Origin: a bacterium
GTDB taxonomy: Bacteria > Bacteroidota > Ignavibacteria > Kapaibacteriales > UBA7675
Length of the DNA: 64,000 nt
Direction: 5' to 3'
NCBI GenBank assembly: GCA_030430495.1
Contig: JAUIKM010000016.1
Location: 1 to 64,000 of the forward strand
Shown here: piece after piece, positions 55,265-63,672 of the stretch
How positions within the stretch are numbered: the first letter of the stretch is position 1
Layout: every line of letters begins with the position of its first letter
The notes under the pieces: generated by a model
Seen by the model: only the letters and a program-made list of their open reading frames with translations
Told to the model about the DNA's origin: nothing
Databases searched by the model: none
Made by a program: the position numbers and the translations under genes

Positions 55265-55996
55265 ATGCGCTCTTCCCCCAATATCAGATTCATGCTCGCG
55301 GCTCTTGGCCTGATTTTCATCGATCAGATCACCAAAGTCGTCGTCAAGGGTTTTTCCCTGTTCGGCATTGAACACGCAGGCATGGAGCTGGGTGAGAGCA
55401 TCACGGTCATCGACGGTTTCCTGTGGTGGACTTTCGTCGAAAACCCCGGCATGGCCTTCGGGCTGGAGTTCGGCGAAGCCAAGATTCTGCTGAGCCTCTT
55501 TTCCATCGTCGCCAGCGTGCTGCTGGGCTGGTATCTGTGGCGCACCAGGATCGATTCGTTCTGGGCCAAACTGGGCCTGACGCTGGTGCTGGCGGGCGCT
55601 TCGGGCAACCTGATCGACCGCGTGTTCTACGGCTGGATCTACGACTACGCGCCGCTGTTCTACGGCAAAGTCGTCGACTTTGTGGAAGTTGAGTTCTTCG
55701 ACTTTTCGCTCTTCGGCCGCAGCTTCACCACCTGGCCGGTGTTCAACGTGGCGGATTCCTGCGTCACGGTCGGCATGATCGTCCTGATTCTCAACACCAA
55801 ACACCTTACTTTCCTGCACGACAAAAAAGACACTGAAGACTCCTCTCCGCAGGACAAACAAGAGGGTTTTGCCGAAGCCGAAGGCGCTTTGCAGGAGGGC
55901 GCAGCCGAAGAGTCAGACGAGAACAACACCCCATCTTCCGTCGCCGCCGATGCGAACAGCGCGCAGTCGCAGGAACGGACGCCGGGAGGCCGCTAG
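55265..55996 (+). CDS. lspA: Lipoprotein signal peptidase (signal peptidase II) with acidic tail
   Basis: Inner-membrane aspartyl protease that removes lipoprotein signal peptides; needed for the lipoproteins at 36809, 37824 and 59602. It has 243 aa, longer than the usual 150-210. Four transmembrane helices are visible. Conserved blocks: ENPGMAFG (about 59-66), GASGNLIDR (111-119), and the catalytic Asp138 (KVVDFVEV) and Asp164 (FNVADS). After the last helix a hydrophilic, Glu/Asp/Ser-rich tail of about 60 residues follows; a DNA word inside it (GACAAACAAGAGGG) matches the dispersed repeat core. The gap to rluD is 3 bp. Confidence 0.94.
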   Translation: MRSSPNIRFMLAALGLIFIDQITKVVVKGFSLFGIEHAGMELGESITVIDGFLWWTFVENPGMAFGLEFGEAKILLSLFSIVASVLLGWYLWRTRIDSFWAKLGLTLVLAGASGNLIDRVFYGWIYDYAPLFYGKVVDFVEVEFFDFSLFGRSFTTWPVFNVADSCVTVGMIVLILNTKHLTFLHDKKDTEDSSPQDKQEGFAEAEGALQEGAAEESDENNTPSSVAADANSAQSQERTPGGR

Positions 55997-55999
55997 GTC

Positions 56000-57115
56000 A
56001 TGTCCGACGCCGACTTCAGCGACGAGGATGAGCGCCGCGCCGACTACATCCCCGTTGAATACGAATACCATCTTACCGACGGCTACCAGGCTGAACGCCT
56101 GGACGTCTACCTGACCTATCGCATTCGCAACGCCACGCGCACCAAGGTGCAGCGCGCCATCGGCGAGGGTTTTGTGAGCGTCAACGGCAGCACAAAAATC
56201 AAGGCCTCGTACAAGATCCGCCCGGGCGACCACATCGTGTGCCGCCTGATGAAACCGCCGCCGATCGAGCTGATCCCCGAAGACATTCCGCTGCAGATTC
56301 TCTACGAAGACGATGACGTGCTGGTGATCGACAAGGAAGCCGGCATGGTGGTACACCCCGGTTTCGGCAATCGCAACGGCACCCTGGTGAACGCGGTGCT
56401 CTACCACATGGGCGTGCGCGAGACGCGCGTACTGGAGCGCGAGGACGACGACGCCTCGATGATTTACAGCGATGCGGCGATTCGTCCCGGCATCGTGCAC
56501 CGACTGGACCGCGAGACGTCCGGCGTGATGGTCATCAGCAAAAAAGAGCATATCCACGCGCGTCTGGCCGAGCAGTTTGCCCGGCGCACGACGCGCCGCG
56601 AGTATATCGCGCTGGCATGGGGGGTGTTCAGTGAGGACGAGGGAACGATTGAAGGAAATATCGGGCGCTCGACGCGCGACAGGAAAATCATGGCCGTGCT
56701 GAAACGCGACGGCAAAGCGGCGCGCACGGACTACGCCGTGCTGGAGCGTTTTGAATTTGCCACGCTGATCCGCTGCAAGCTGCACACGGGGCGCACACAC
56801 CAGATCCGCGTTCACTGCGCCCACATCGGCCATCCGCTCTTTGGCGATCCGACCTACGGCGGACGCGAAGTACATGCCGGGCCGCGCACGCGGCGACATC
56901 GCCAGACGGTGAAGAATCTGCTTGAGCTGATGCCGCGCCAGGCGCTGCACGCCCGCACGCTGGGATTCATGCATCCCGGCAAAAACGCACAGATGGACTT
57001 TGAATCGCCGCTGCCGGCCGACATGAACGCGCTGTTGGAGCGCCTGCGGGCCCTTCCTGGATCGGATTCCGCAGACGCCCCCGGACAGGCGGCAGGTTCC
57101 GTCAGGGAATGGTAA
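56000..57115 (+). CDS. rluD: RluD-like 23S rRNA pseudouridine synthase
   Basis: RluA-family pseudouridine synthase, 371 aa. It has an S4 domain (about 30-85: ERLDVYLTYRIRNATRTKVQRAI) and the catalytic domain with the nucleophile Asp170 in HRLDRETSG; RTHQIRVHCAHIGHPLFGDPTYGG is intact. It is most like RluD, which modifies helix 69 of 23S rRNA, but RluA-family members cannot be separated with certainty by eye. It is tightly coupled to lspA. Its last 14 bp overlap the 3' end of the convergent gene at 57102. Confidence 0.93.
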   Translation: MSDADFSDEDERRADYIPVEYEYHLTDGYQAERLDVYLTYRIRNATRTKVQRAIGEGFVSVNGSTKIKASYKIRPGDHIVCRLMKPPPIELIPEDIPLQILYEDDDVLVIDKEAGMVVHPGFGNRNGTLVNAVLYHMGVRETRVLEREDDDASMIYSDAAIRPGIVHRLDRETSGVMVISKKEHIHARLAEQFARRTTRREYIALAWGVFSEDEGTIEGNIGRSTRDRKIMAVLKRDGKAARTDYAVLERFEFATLIRCKLHTGRTHQIRVHCAHIGHPLFGDPTYGGREVHAGPRTRRHRQTVKNLLELMPRQALHARTLGFMHPGKNAQMDFESPLPADMNALLERLRALPGSDSADAPGQAAGSVREW

Positions 57116-59084
57116 GGATGGGCACAGTCAACTGTGTTGATTCGAAGCGAAAACGCAGCAGGGCTGCGGCTCCGTCGTGCGCCGGAAGCTCCAGGGGCAG
57201 CTGAACGGAGCCGGTTTGTACGGCGCTTGGGGGCATCGTGACAGTTCTTCCTTGCAGGTTTATCAGTTCCACGTAGAGCATGCCGTCTCGCGGCACGTCG
57301 ACATGCGCCACAAGCTGTTCACCGGCGCGGCGCGGGTTGGGACCAATTTCCACCTTGAACACGCCGCCACGCGGCAGAATGGCAATTCCCGTCGGCTCTT
57401 CCACCGCGGAGCCGCTGAGCGGCACGCGCTCCTCACCCGCCGAAGTCGTGATGACCAGTTCACCGGAATACAGGCCCGCCGACTGCGGTTCAAAAGCAAT
57501 CTGAATTTCAAGTTCGTTTTCATGGTCCAGCATGATCGGCATGAGAGGGCTGTCGGCCAGGCGGAACGCTTCACCTTCAACCTCCAGGGCCTGAAGCTCC
57601 AGGTCGGCTTCGTTGGCGGCCAGCAACTTCAGCGGCAGGGATTTTTCCTGACCCGCGTTCAGTTCACCGAATTCCAGGCTGGTTTTATCGAGCACGAGGC
57701 CCGGCTCCAGCACTTCGGCGCCCGACCCGCTGACGGGGATGTTGACGACGGCGCCGTCGACGTCGTCGGTCTCGATGACGAGCGTGACTTGTCGCTCGCC
57801 GGCGGCCTGCGCTTCGAACCTGACTTCAAACGCAAAAAATCCGCCGCCGTCGATCGTCATCGGCAGCTCGCCGACAATCTCCAGGCTGAAGCCGCGCTCC
57901 GCGGCATCGGCTTCTTCAAACTCGATGCGTTTGATCTCGAGCGCGGCGGCGCTGACGGACTCGATGTTGACCGGGATGCTGAATCCCTCGCCGACTCCGT
58001 GTTCGCCGAAGAGCAGTTCCGTCGGCTGAATTTCAGCCTGCGGCTCGGGCGCCGGCGAAGGGTCGCGCGAGGTCTGCAGGATCGTGCCGTCGGTACCACA
58101 GGCAAAACCCTCGGTTTCCGTCGGGAAGTGCACACTGCGCAGCAGCGCGCCGCCCGGCGCGTCTTCGCTCTGCCAGGAAAAACCGCCGTCGATACTGCGC
58201 ACGATTATCGGGTTGTTCTCATCAAAAAGATTGCCGCCCACGGCGTACAGCACAAAGGGATTGTCCGGCGCTACGCAGATGTCCATAAACGTCTGGCCCG
58301 CGCCGCTCGCCATGTAGGAAGTCGTCCAGGTCGCGCCGCCGTCCGTCGTTTTCCAGATCGTCGCGGCGGACGTCCCGCCGGCCACGTAGCCGACGTTTTC
58401 ATCGACAAATTCCACGGCGTTGATCTGCGGAAACTGCGTCACGAGTTCCCAGGAAAAACCGGCGTCCGTCGTGCGGTACAGTTTCGTGCCGCTCCAGAAA
58501 TTCTGATCGCTGGGGCTCGTCACCGCATAACCGTTGCGCAGGTCGATAAAGTCGAGGTCGAGCACATGCGTGCCGCCCGGAACCGAAGCGCCCGCGGTCC
58601 AGGAGTTGCCGCCGTCGGTGGTCGACATGAAATAGCCCTGTCCACCGGCCACGTAGCCGTCGCGCGCACCGACAAAGTCCACGGCCCAGAAAGCGGGTGT
58701 GGACGAGGCGTCGTCGACGCGCAGGGCCCAGTTGTCGCCGCCGTCATCGGAGGTAAACACACGCGAAAAATTGGTCGTACCGCCGATCACCACGGCTTTG
58801 CGCGGTCCCAGCATACGCGCGCCGGTCATACCCTGGTTGATTTCACTGAGCGACTTCGTCCATGTGACGCCGCCATTTTCGGTTGTCAGGATTTCGGCTG
58901 CGCCGGGTTTAACCCACACGGCGGCGGTGCCGGTACTTTCGTCGTTAAAATGCACTTCATAAATGTCGCCGGTACTGCCGGAAGTCTGCACATTCCACTG
59001 TGCGACGGCCTGCGGCAGGGCCAGGACGGACAACAAACCTGCTATCACGAGGCTCGTAATATTTTTACGGATAAACACTGTCAT
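57102..59084 (-). CDS. Secreted BNR/YCF48-type propeller protein with ASH domains and T9SS-like tail
   Basis: Exported protein of 660 aa. The signal ends near QAVAQWN. About six BNR/Ycf48-like blades of about 45-50 aa follow (residues 25-310; TTDGGxSWT, SIDGGFSWQ, GYVAGG), forming a propeller. Two ASH-like choice-of-anchor domains come next (PTELLFGEHGVGEG; SLEFGELNAGQEKSLPL), then a C-terminal segment (VEIGPNPRRAGEQLVAHVDV) that resembles a T9SS sorting domain but is less typical. The start at 59084 gives the signal peptide. Role unknown; such proteins are often surface-exposed. Confidence 0.84.
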   Translation of the reverse strand: MTVFIRKNITSLVIAGLLSVLALPQAVAQWNVQTSGSTGDIYEVHFNDESTGTAAVWVKPGAAEILTTENGGVTWTKSLSEINQGMTGARMLGPRKAVVIGGTTNFSRVFTSDDGGDNWALRVDDASSTPAFWAVDFVGARDGYVAGGQGYFMSTTDGGNSWTAGASVPGGTHVLDLDFIDLRNGYAVTSPSDQNFWSGTKLYRTTDAGFSWELVTQFPQINAVEFVDENVGYVAGGTSAATIWKTTDGGATWTTSYMASGAGQTFMDICVAPDNPFVLYAVGGNLFDENNPIIVRSIDGGFSWQSEDAPGGALLRSVHFPTETEGFACGTDGTILQTSRDPSPAPEPQAEIQPTELLFGEHGVGEGFSIPVNIESVSAAALEIKRIEFEEADAAERGFSLEIVGELPMTIDGGGFFAFEVRFEAQAAGERQVTLVIETDDVDGAVVNIPVSGSGAEVLEPGLVLDKTSLEFGELNAGQEKSLPLKLLAANEADLELQALEVEGEAFRLADSPLMPIMLDHENELEIQIAFEPQSAGLYSGELVITTSAGEERVPLSGSAVEEPTGIAILPRGGVFKVEIGPNPRRAGEQLVAHVDVPRDGMLYVELINLQGRTVTMPPSAVQTGSVQLPLELPAHDGAAALLRFRFESTQLTVPILTIP

Positions 59085-59276
59085 TGCATAAGCTCCAGAT
59101 TCTGGGTTCGATGCGGGCGACGGGGACGGCCGCACGCATCCACAACTGCGGGACCGTCAATCTGGGCAAAAGCGGAGCCATGCTGTTATTGAAAATTGCT
59201 TTTTTGGCGATTGGCCGGTTTGCGGCGTGGTTTGAGGCAGGATTCCGACTGCCGCACGACGAATAAATGCTTCAGA

Positions 59277-59333
59277 GCTTCGCCCCTCTCGCTCTCGCTC
59301 GGTGGCTTGCTTCTTGAGGATTTTGCTCGTCGG
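59277..59333 (+). repeat. Dispersed intergenic repeat, arm B
   Basis: The first 36 bp are identical to arm A at 25496-25531. The rest reads CTTGAGGATTTTGCTCGTCGG, a divergent version of the usual CCTCTTGTTCGTC. Confidence 0.75.
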
Positions 59334-59378
59334 CGCGTTTTCAGTCTTCAGTCGCCGAGTGGTTTGAAGTGTCCGATG

Positions 59379-59428
59379 CGGTGATTAACAAGAGAAAAGA
59401 GCAAGCCGGAAGTATGACGGCGAAGCGG
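59379..59428 (-). repeat. Dispersed intergenic repeat, arm G
   Basis: CGGTGATTAACAAGAG, AAAAGAGCAAGCCGG and, after 8 bp, GGCGAAGCG. Reverse-complement version of arms A-C and partner of arm B. Confidence 0.7.
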
Positions 59429-59495
59429 TGGTTTGCGAAGCCGTAAAATAATCGGCGAGGAGAAACTCATCCCGGCGCAAGAAGTATAAGCAGCA

Positions 59496-59536
59496 AACAA
59501 AACAGTCGGCCGCATGTAGCGACCGACTGTTTTGTT
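59496..59536. terminator. Bidirectional terminator
   Basis: AACAAAACAGTCGG and its exact complement (59523-59536) enclose a 13-nt loop. Read either way the stem ends in TTTTGTT. It lies 65 bp after the stop of the VWA lipoprotein gene. Confidence 0.8.
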
Positions 59537-59601
59537 AAAACTGATCTGAGTGCAAATTGTTAAGTGTCACGGTGACAAATACAACTGTTGTTAACACAAA
59601 G

Positions 59602-60624
59602 TCACGGCATTATCAGGTCTTCGCGGAACTTGGCGGCAACGTCAATGTCGGACAGCACTTCCACGACAAATGACACCGGAGTCCCGGCCGCGGGCAAAAA
59701 GGCCGACTTCCAGTACACCGTAATCTGGTAGCTGTTGCGCAGATTGCCGCTGATGCGCTGATAAATTTCTTCCAGTCTGTCCGAGCCGGGCGAGTAGTAA
59801 TAGAAGCCGCCGGTCTCATCGGCAATCTGGATAAGGTCCTGCTCGCCGGCACTGCCTTTGTCCAGCAAACCGATGGTAAACACCGGAATGCGCTCGGCTT
59901 GCGCCAAAGCGATAATATCGGCTTTGGAAGCGGCCCCCTGCGTATCCTCGCCATCGGTAAACGCCAAAACGGCACGGTTAAACGACGTCCGGTCAATCGC
60001 AGTTGTGTTTAAAAGTCCCTGATAAATCGAGCCAAACAGGTTGGTCCATCCCCTGTCAAAAGAGCTCGCCTTCGCAGCGTTTAACAATAAAGACTTATTC
60101 GTGGTGTACGCCTGCACAACATCAATATTCGTGCCGAACTTGATTACTTCCGCGGCATCGCCGGATTCGTAATTCCGAAAAAACGCCTCGACGGCGTTCT
60201 CCATGTCGCCAATACGGCCCGCCATGCTGCCGCTGTAATCCATGACATTCGACACGGCAATATTCTGCCCACTACCACTGAAGGTTTGCAGCTCAGGCCG
60301 GCCGCGAAGCTGTTTAACCGCCCCGCCCAGAATAATATCGCTTTGCTGTTTTGTTGTGCCGCCCGTTGGAATCCACTCGAGGTAAGCCCGCAGTTTATTT
60401 TCTCTCAGGTCGGTTATCGCGCGTCCTTCCTGGTCGCTCAGAAACATGGTCAGGGTCAGCTGCGACTCTTCCAGTCCGCGGTTAAATTCAATTGTATCGA
60501 TCACACCGTTGACTTTCAGGTCAATGCTCGGGATCACCGGGTCGTTAACATTTTCACAGGACTGTAGTCCCGCCGACAGGACCGCGACGGCAAAAAGCGC
60601 CGCGGAAACTCGAAACAGTTTCAT
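59602..60624 (-). CDS. VWA-domain lipoprotein
   Basis: A 340-aa protein with a lipoprotein signal (GLQSC, acylation at Cys23). The von Willebrand factor A domain (about 120-315) has the metal-binding MIDAS motif DYSGS (Asp129, Ser131, Ser133), a Thr in WTNLFGS, and a late Asp in AFTDGEDTQ, so it should bind a divalent metal and a protein ligand. Before it, residues 30-115 hold an unrecognised beta-rich segment. GAGGATACAACA precedes the start at 60624; the frame extends to 60684. No T9SS-type tail. Partner unknown. Confidence 0.88.
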   Translation of the reverse strand: MKLFRVSAALFAVAVLSAGLQSCENVNDPVIPSIDLKVNGVIDTIEFNRGLEESQLTLTMFLSDQEGRAITDLRENKLRAYLEWIPTGGTTKQQSDIILGGAVKQLRGRPELQTFSGSGQNIAVSNVMDYSGSMAGRIGDMENAVEAFFRNYESGDAAEVIKFGTNIDVVQAYTTNKSLLLNAAKASSFDRGWTNLFGSIYQGLLNTTAIDRTSFNRAVLAFTDGEDTQGAASKADIIALAQAERIPVFTIGLLDKGSAGEQDLIQIADETGGFYYYSPGSDRLEEIYQRISGNLRNSYQITVYWKSAFLPAAGTPVSFVVEVLSDIDVAAKFREDLIMP

Positions 60625-60759
60625 TGTTGTATCCTCGTCCGAAATATAGTTGTGTTTCAGGTTTGCAATATTCATACGACACAAGCGGCGCCGGGCATTT
60701 CACCGGGCCGGCCATGCGCCGATCGTTTGCGCAGTAAACAGTGTTTAAGGTGCGCAGAT

Positions 60760-61575
60760 CTACAGTGTATAGAAGATGGTCACTTGCCAGTTCACGTTTG
60801 TTAACAACTCCTCCTCGACTTCGCCGCGCCCGCGCAGCAAAGCTTCGGACGAGGGCGTGGCGGGGTCGTCGTCTTCCTGCAGAAAGAGGTTGAGTATTTG
60901 ATACCTGACTCCGAAATCCACGCTCCAGTTCCGGACTATATCGAGGTCGAGTCCTGCCGACAGGCCGACTCCCACGCGAGAGTAGGTGTACTCAAAGGAA
61001 TGCGGGCCTCTGAGGCTGTCGACTTCTTCCGAGGCCGCCAGGAAAAAACTTCCGTTTACTTCGGGGACAACGTACACTCTGGACTCCAGGCCCGGTTTTC
61101 TGAGGAGTGACGGGAGCTGCAAGACCTGAAACCAATAACCCGCTGCGAATTGTGCGTAGTGCAATGACGTTGTGTTTTCGCCAATATCAATAAAACTCCC
61201 GGCATCTGGCGCGTCCGGATCGGGGATGACAAAGGGAGTGCGGCTGCGCCAGCCGGAGAAGTTAAGACTTGTGTGCAGCGCTGAAACCCGGCTGATCGGA
61301 ATTCGCAGCGAAGCGCCGGCTATTATCGTTTCGCCAAAACCGAGCGCATCCAGATCGTTCAGCAAATGTTCTTCGCGCAGGGTTGCCGTTTGCGGTGCAT
61401 CGGACAAGAGATCGACTGACGATATCTGATCGACTTCGAGGTAATTTTGCCCGAACATTAAACCGATTCTCACGCCCGAGTCATTTCGGGCCGACGCGTT
61501 TACCGCCGGCAACAAATTCAAAGCCATGAACAATGCGATTTTTAACAGTCCTGCCCAAGAGCTTGAGACTCTCAT
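60760..61575 (-). CDS. Outer-membrane beta-barrel protein (OmpW/PorT-like size), unknown function
   Basis: A 271-aa protein with a signal peptide (about 1-30, ending NASA) and strands alternating in hydrophobicity, ending VNWQVTIFYTL, a typical final barrel strand. The pattern VGVGLSAGLDLDIVRNWSVDFGVRYQ is typical of outer-membrane barrels of the FCB group. The start at 61575 has AAGGGCC upstream; the frame opens at 61788 with no signal. It is probably a single-gene unit. Confidence 0.75.
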   Translation of the reverse strand: MRVSSSWAGLLKIALFMALNLLPAVNASARNDSGVRIGLMFGQNYLEVDQISSVDLLSDAPQTATLREEHLLNDLDALGFGETIIAGASLRIPISRVSALHTSLNFSGWRSRTPFVIPDPDAPDAGSFIDIGENTTSLHYAQFAAGYWFQVLQLPSLLRKPGLESRVYVVPEVNGSFFLAASEEVDSLRGPHSFEYTYSRVGVGLSAGLDLDIVRNWSVDFGVRYQILNLFLQEDDDPATPSSEALLRGRGEVEEELLTNVNWQVTIFYTL

Positions 61576-62167
61576 TTTTAGGCCCTTTGCGTATAGAATT
61601 GGATGAAAATCACCGGGATACTTGAAAATGCGACTTTCGTCGGCACACACAGGTTTTAACATTGACCGACAGGTTTGGCTTCGGCAGCAATGGCATCCAA
61701 ACCGCCTCACTACAGCGCCAACTGCATCGCCGTCAGGCAAATTACCACAGACGGCAGATTCAGTCGCGGTGAACAGTAATTCACACATTCACAAACATAT
61801 ACATCGCACTCGCGATTCACAATACGTAGTACATACGTATTACCTGATTTCCGTGCGGACTCCCCTCCCATTGGTCAACTGATCGCACGATAATAGAAAT
61901 TCGATTGCGGACACTTCGACTTCCGACCGGCATGATCTTCGGCTTTCGCGTTTTGCGCTTCATCGGCGCAGCGACTCTGGACTTCGCCTCTGTCGCATTT
62001 ACTCGGCGGCTTGTTGACTGAGGGTTTTGGTTGTTGGTGGGTTGGGGGTGCGGAGCAGGCAAGTATGTTTGCCTTGGTTAATCTGTCAGGTGAAAATCAG
62101 GGTGAGATGTTTCGGTGAACCTCATCGTCAATTATTCAACCGACACGATGCCGACGGTCGGTTCAGA
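61576..62167. other. Intergenic DNA with a degenerate repeat arm
   Basis: No gene is supported. A weak copy of the dispersed repeat (arm H) is at 61981-62040. The region separates the outer-membrane protein gene from the immunity-gene cluster. Confidence 0.4.
61981..62040 (+). repeat. Dispersed intergenic repeat, degenerate arm H
   Basis: ACTTCGCCTCTGTCGC then ACTCGGCGGCTTGTTGACTG. It matches arms A-C only in the first half. Confidence 0.45.
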
Positions 62168-62186
62168 CAAAAAGCTTCGCAAAGCT
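62168..62186 (-). terminator. Possible terminator of the immunity gene
   Basis: On the minus strand AGCTT-TGCG-AAGCT makes a short 5-bp hairpin followed by TTTTTG. Confidence 0.35.
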
Positions 62187-62221
62187 GACGACAATTAAAC
62201 CAGCGTTTGTCTGAAATACGA

Positions 62222-62674
62222 TCAGCGCGCAGACAGGAGTTTCTCCAACATCCTGATACAAGGATTCTTGATATGGCCGTCAAGTTCCTGATCCGCAAGG
62301 AGTTGCTCCAATCCGCAGGTGCAGACTCGCTTCACTTCCAGCGCAAGATCGGTGTGCAAATTCCAGAATTCAGCGTCGACACGAAGCAGGTTTCTGACAA
62401 TATCACCCGGATACATATGCCCTTCGGCCAGAATGTCATTGTTTAGAATGTCAATAGCCATGGGCACAACAAAGATGAGTCCAATTTCCTGCGACAAACA
62501 GAACCTGACATCTTCATATGTGAAGTCCTTCAGTTGTTTAAGGGTAACTGAATAACCTCTCCGGACGACATTTGAATCCTCATCGGTGGGAGTATTCTCG
62601 GCCGTCCACTTGATGTCCAGGAGTTGCTGAAGTGTTTTGTCCAGGTACTTTGCACTATTGGCCATTTGTTCCAC
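62222..62674 (-). CDS. Probable CdiI_2-family contact-dependent-inhibition immunity protein
   Basis: A 150-aa cytoplasmic protein. It resembles immunity proteins of the CdiI_2 type: an N-terminal LQQLLDIKW near 16, then LKQLKDFTYEDVRFCLSQE, IGLIFVVPMAIDIL and ILAEGHMYPGDIVRNLLRV; the IGL...VPMAI...AEG..YPGD order is the family hallmark. Such proteins bind and block a specific toxin delivered by neighbouring cells. No toxin gene lies in the window, so this is either an orphan immunity gene or the end of a toxin-immunity run entering from the right. Met at 62665 is an alternative start. Confidence 0.75.
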   Translation of the reverse strand: MEQMANSAKYLDKTLQQLLDIKWTAENTPTDEDSNVVRRGYSVTLKQLKDFTYEDVRFCLSQEIGLIFVVPMAIDILNNDILAEGHMYPGDIVRNLLRVDAEFWNLHTDLALEVKRVCTCGLEQLLADQELDGHIKNPCIRMLEKLLSAR

Positions 62675-62775
62675 CGTATCTTCGACTTAACGTTTGCGCC
62701 GCCAAAGCCGCTATTTGGTGTATTTTCAGCACTATGACAACGCCTCAGTATTTACTCTACTGCCTGCCTGCGCCT

Positions 62776-63210
62776 CTAAATCAGTTGATCCCAAAAAGCG
62801 GCTGTTTCGTCGGGACTTGCTCGTTCAATAGAAATCGAACTGCAGACCAACTCCACGTAGCTGTCGTGCCCTTCCACAATGATGTGTTGTTGAGACTCCC
62901 GCGTGGTATTCGGATATCTTCGCCGAGCCTCTGCGTTTACTTCAACGAGCCACTCGGAGTCGATCACTTCGTAGATGTAAGAGTCACTAACGTTTTCGAC
63001 GATGTTGATCGGCGCGCCCTCAAATCCATACATCCTAATGGCAACAGTTCTGTCAGCGGTTAGTCTGCCGATGTATTCCGTAATTTCGACATTGGCCTCG
63101 TTGTCGTAACAGGCAAAGTACACAACTGATATTCGAGGGGTTTCCACCAGAGCAATGTCAGCGTTGGGTGCCATCGGTTCCGGTGTTGGAATTGCGCAAA
63201 CGTTTAACAT
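62776..63210 (-). CDS. Hypothetical protein in the immunity-gene cluster
   Basis: A 144-aa protein, no signal or membrane segment, many charged residues and an alternating beta pattern (VAIRMYGFEGAPINIVENV, HIIVEGHDSYVELVCSSISI). I recognise no family. It sits 101 bp upstream of the CdiI_2-like gene on the same strand, with lower GC than the core genes, so it may be another immunity gene. The weak upstream site GGGAAATACT fits a start at 63210. Confidence 0.55.
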   Translation of the reverse strand: MLNVCAIPTPEPMAPNADIALVETPRISVVYFACYDNEANVEITEYIGRLTADRTVAIRMYGFEGAPINIVENVSDSYIYEVIDSEWLVEVNAEARRRYPNTTRESQQHIIVEGHDSYVELVCSSISIERASPDETAAFWDQLI

Positions 63211-63309
63211 AGTATTTCCCGTATGGTCGAAATCCGCAATCTTGCAGCATTAACAGTTGAAGCTGCGTTAAGGTACCAATGAATCGTTTGCATAGCCAAT
63301 GCCGCAGCG

Positions 63310-63672
63310 TTAATTGGTCATTGCCGGATACATGAGCACAACAACAATTACAGCAATAAGCGACCAGTACACTCTGTACGACTTCTGCCAGGCAGCAACA
63401 AAGGTCAGCAAAAGCAGGGAAACGACAAAACTATGGAATGTCATAAACTTCGCCTGACTTTTGTAAATGGAATAAGGACCAAAAAACTCGCTGCCAAAGG
63501 GATACTGACCGCTGTTTTGCAGGACATTGATAATTTCAAGAATCAGCATCACCGCCAGTAAAACCGACACGACGCAACTACACACAAAGATGATCCGCCT
63601 TGATTTCTTCCGACTCTCCGTCGCTTTGCCCCTTCGTTGGCCAATCGAGACGGCCGGCGGCAATTTTCTCAT
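63310..63672 (-). CDS. Small three-helix membrane protein, unknown function
   Basis: A 120-aa protein with a basic N-terminus (about 10-26) and three hydrophobic segments: about 27-50 (IIFVCSCVVSVLLAVMLILEI), 75-92 and 100-117. No family is recognised. Its start overlaps the stop of the upstream gene by a few bases, so translation is probably coupled. In an immunity cluster a small membrane protein could protect against a pore-forming toxin, but this is a guess. Confidence 0.6.
   Translation of the reverse strand: MRKLPPAVSIGQRRGKATESRKKSRRIIFVCSCVVSVLLAVMLILEIINVLQNSGQYPFGSEFFGPYSIYKSQAKFMTFHSFVVSLLLLTFVAAWQKSYRVYWSLIAVIVVVLMYPAMTN

Larger units (their letters stand above)
59136..59495. other. 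Intergenic DNA holding an inverted pair of repeat arms
   Basis: No gene is supported. Dispersed-repeat arms B (59277-59333) and G (59379-59428) face each other across about 45 bp and could pair as a long imperfect hairpin. Confidence 0.5.
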
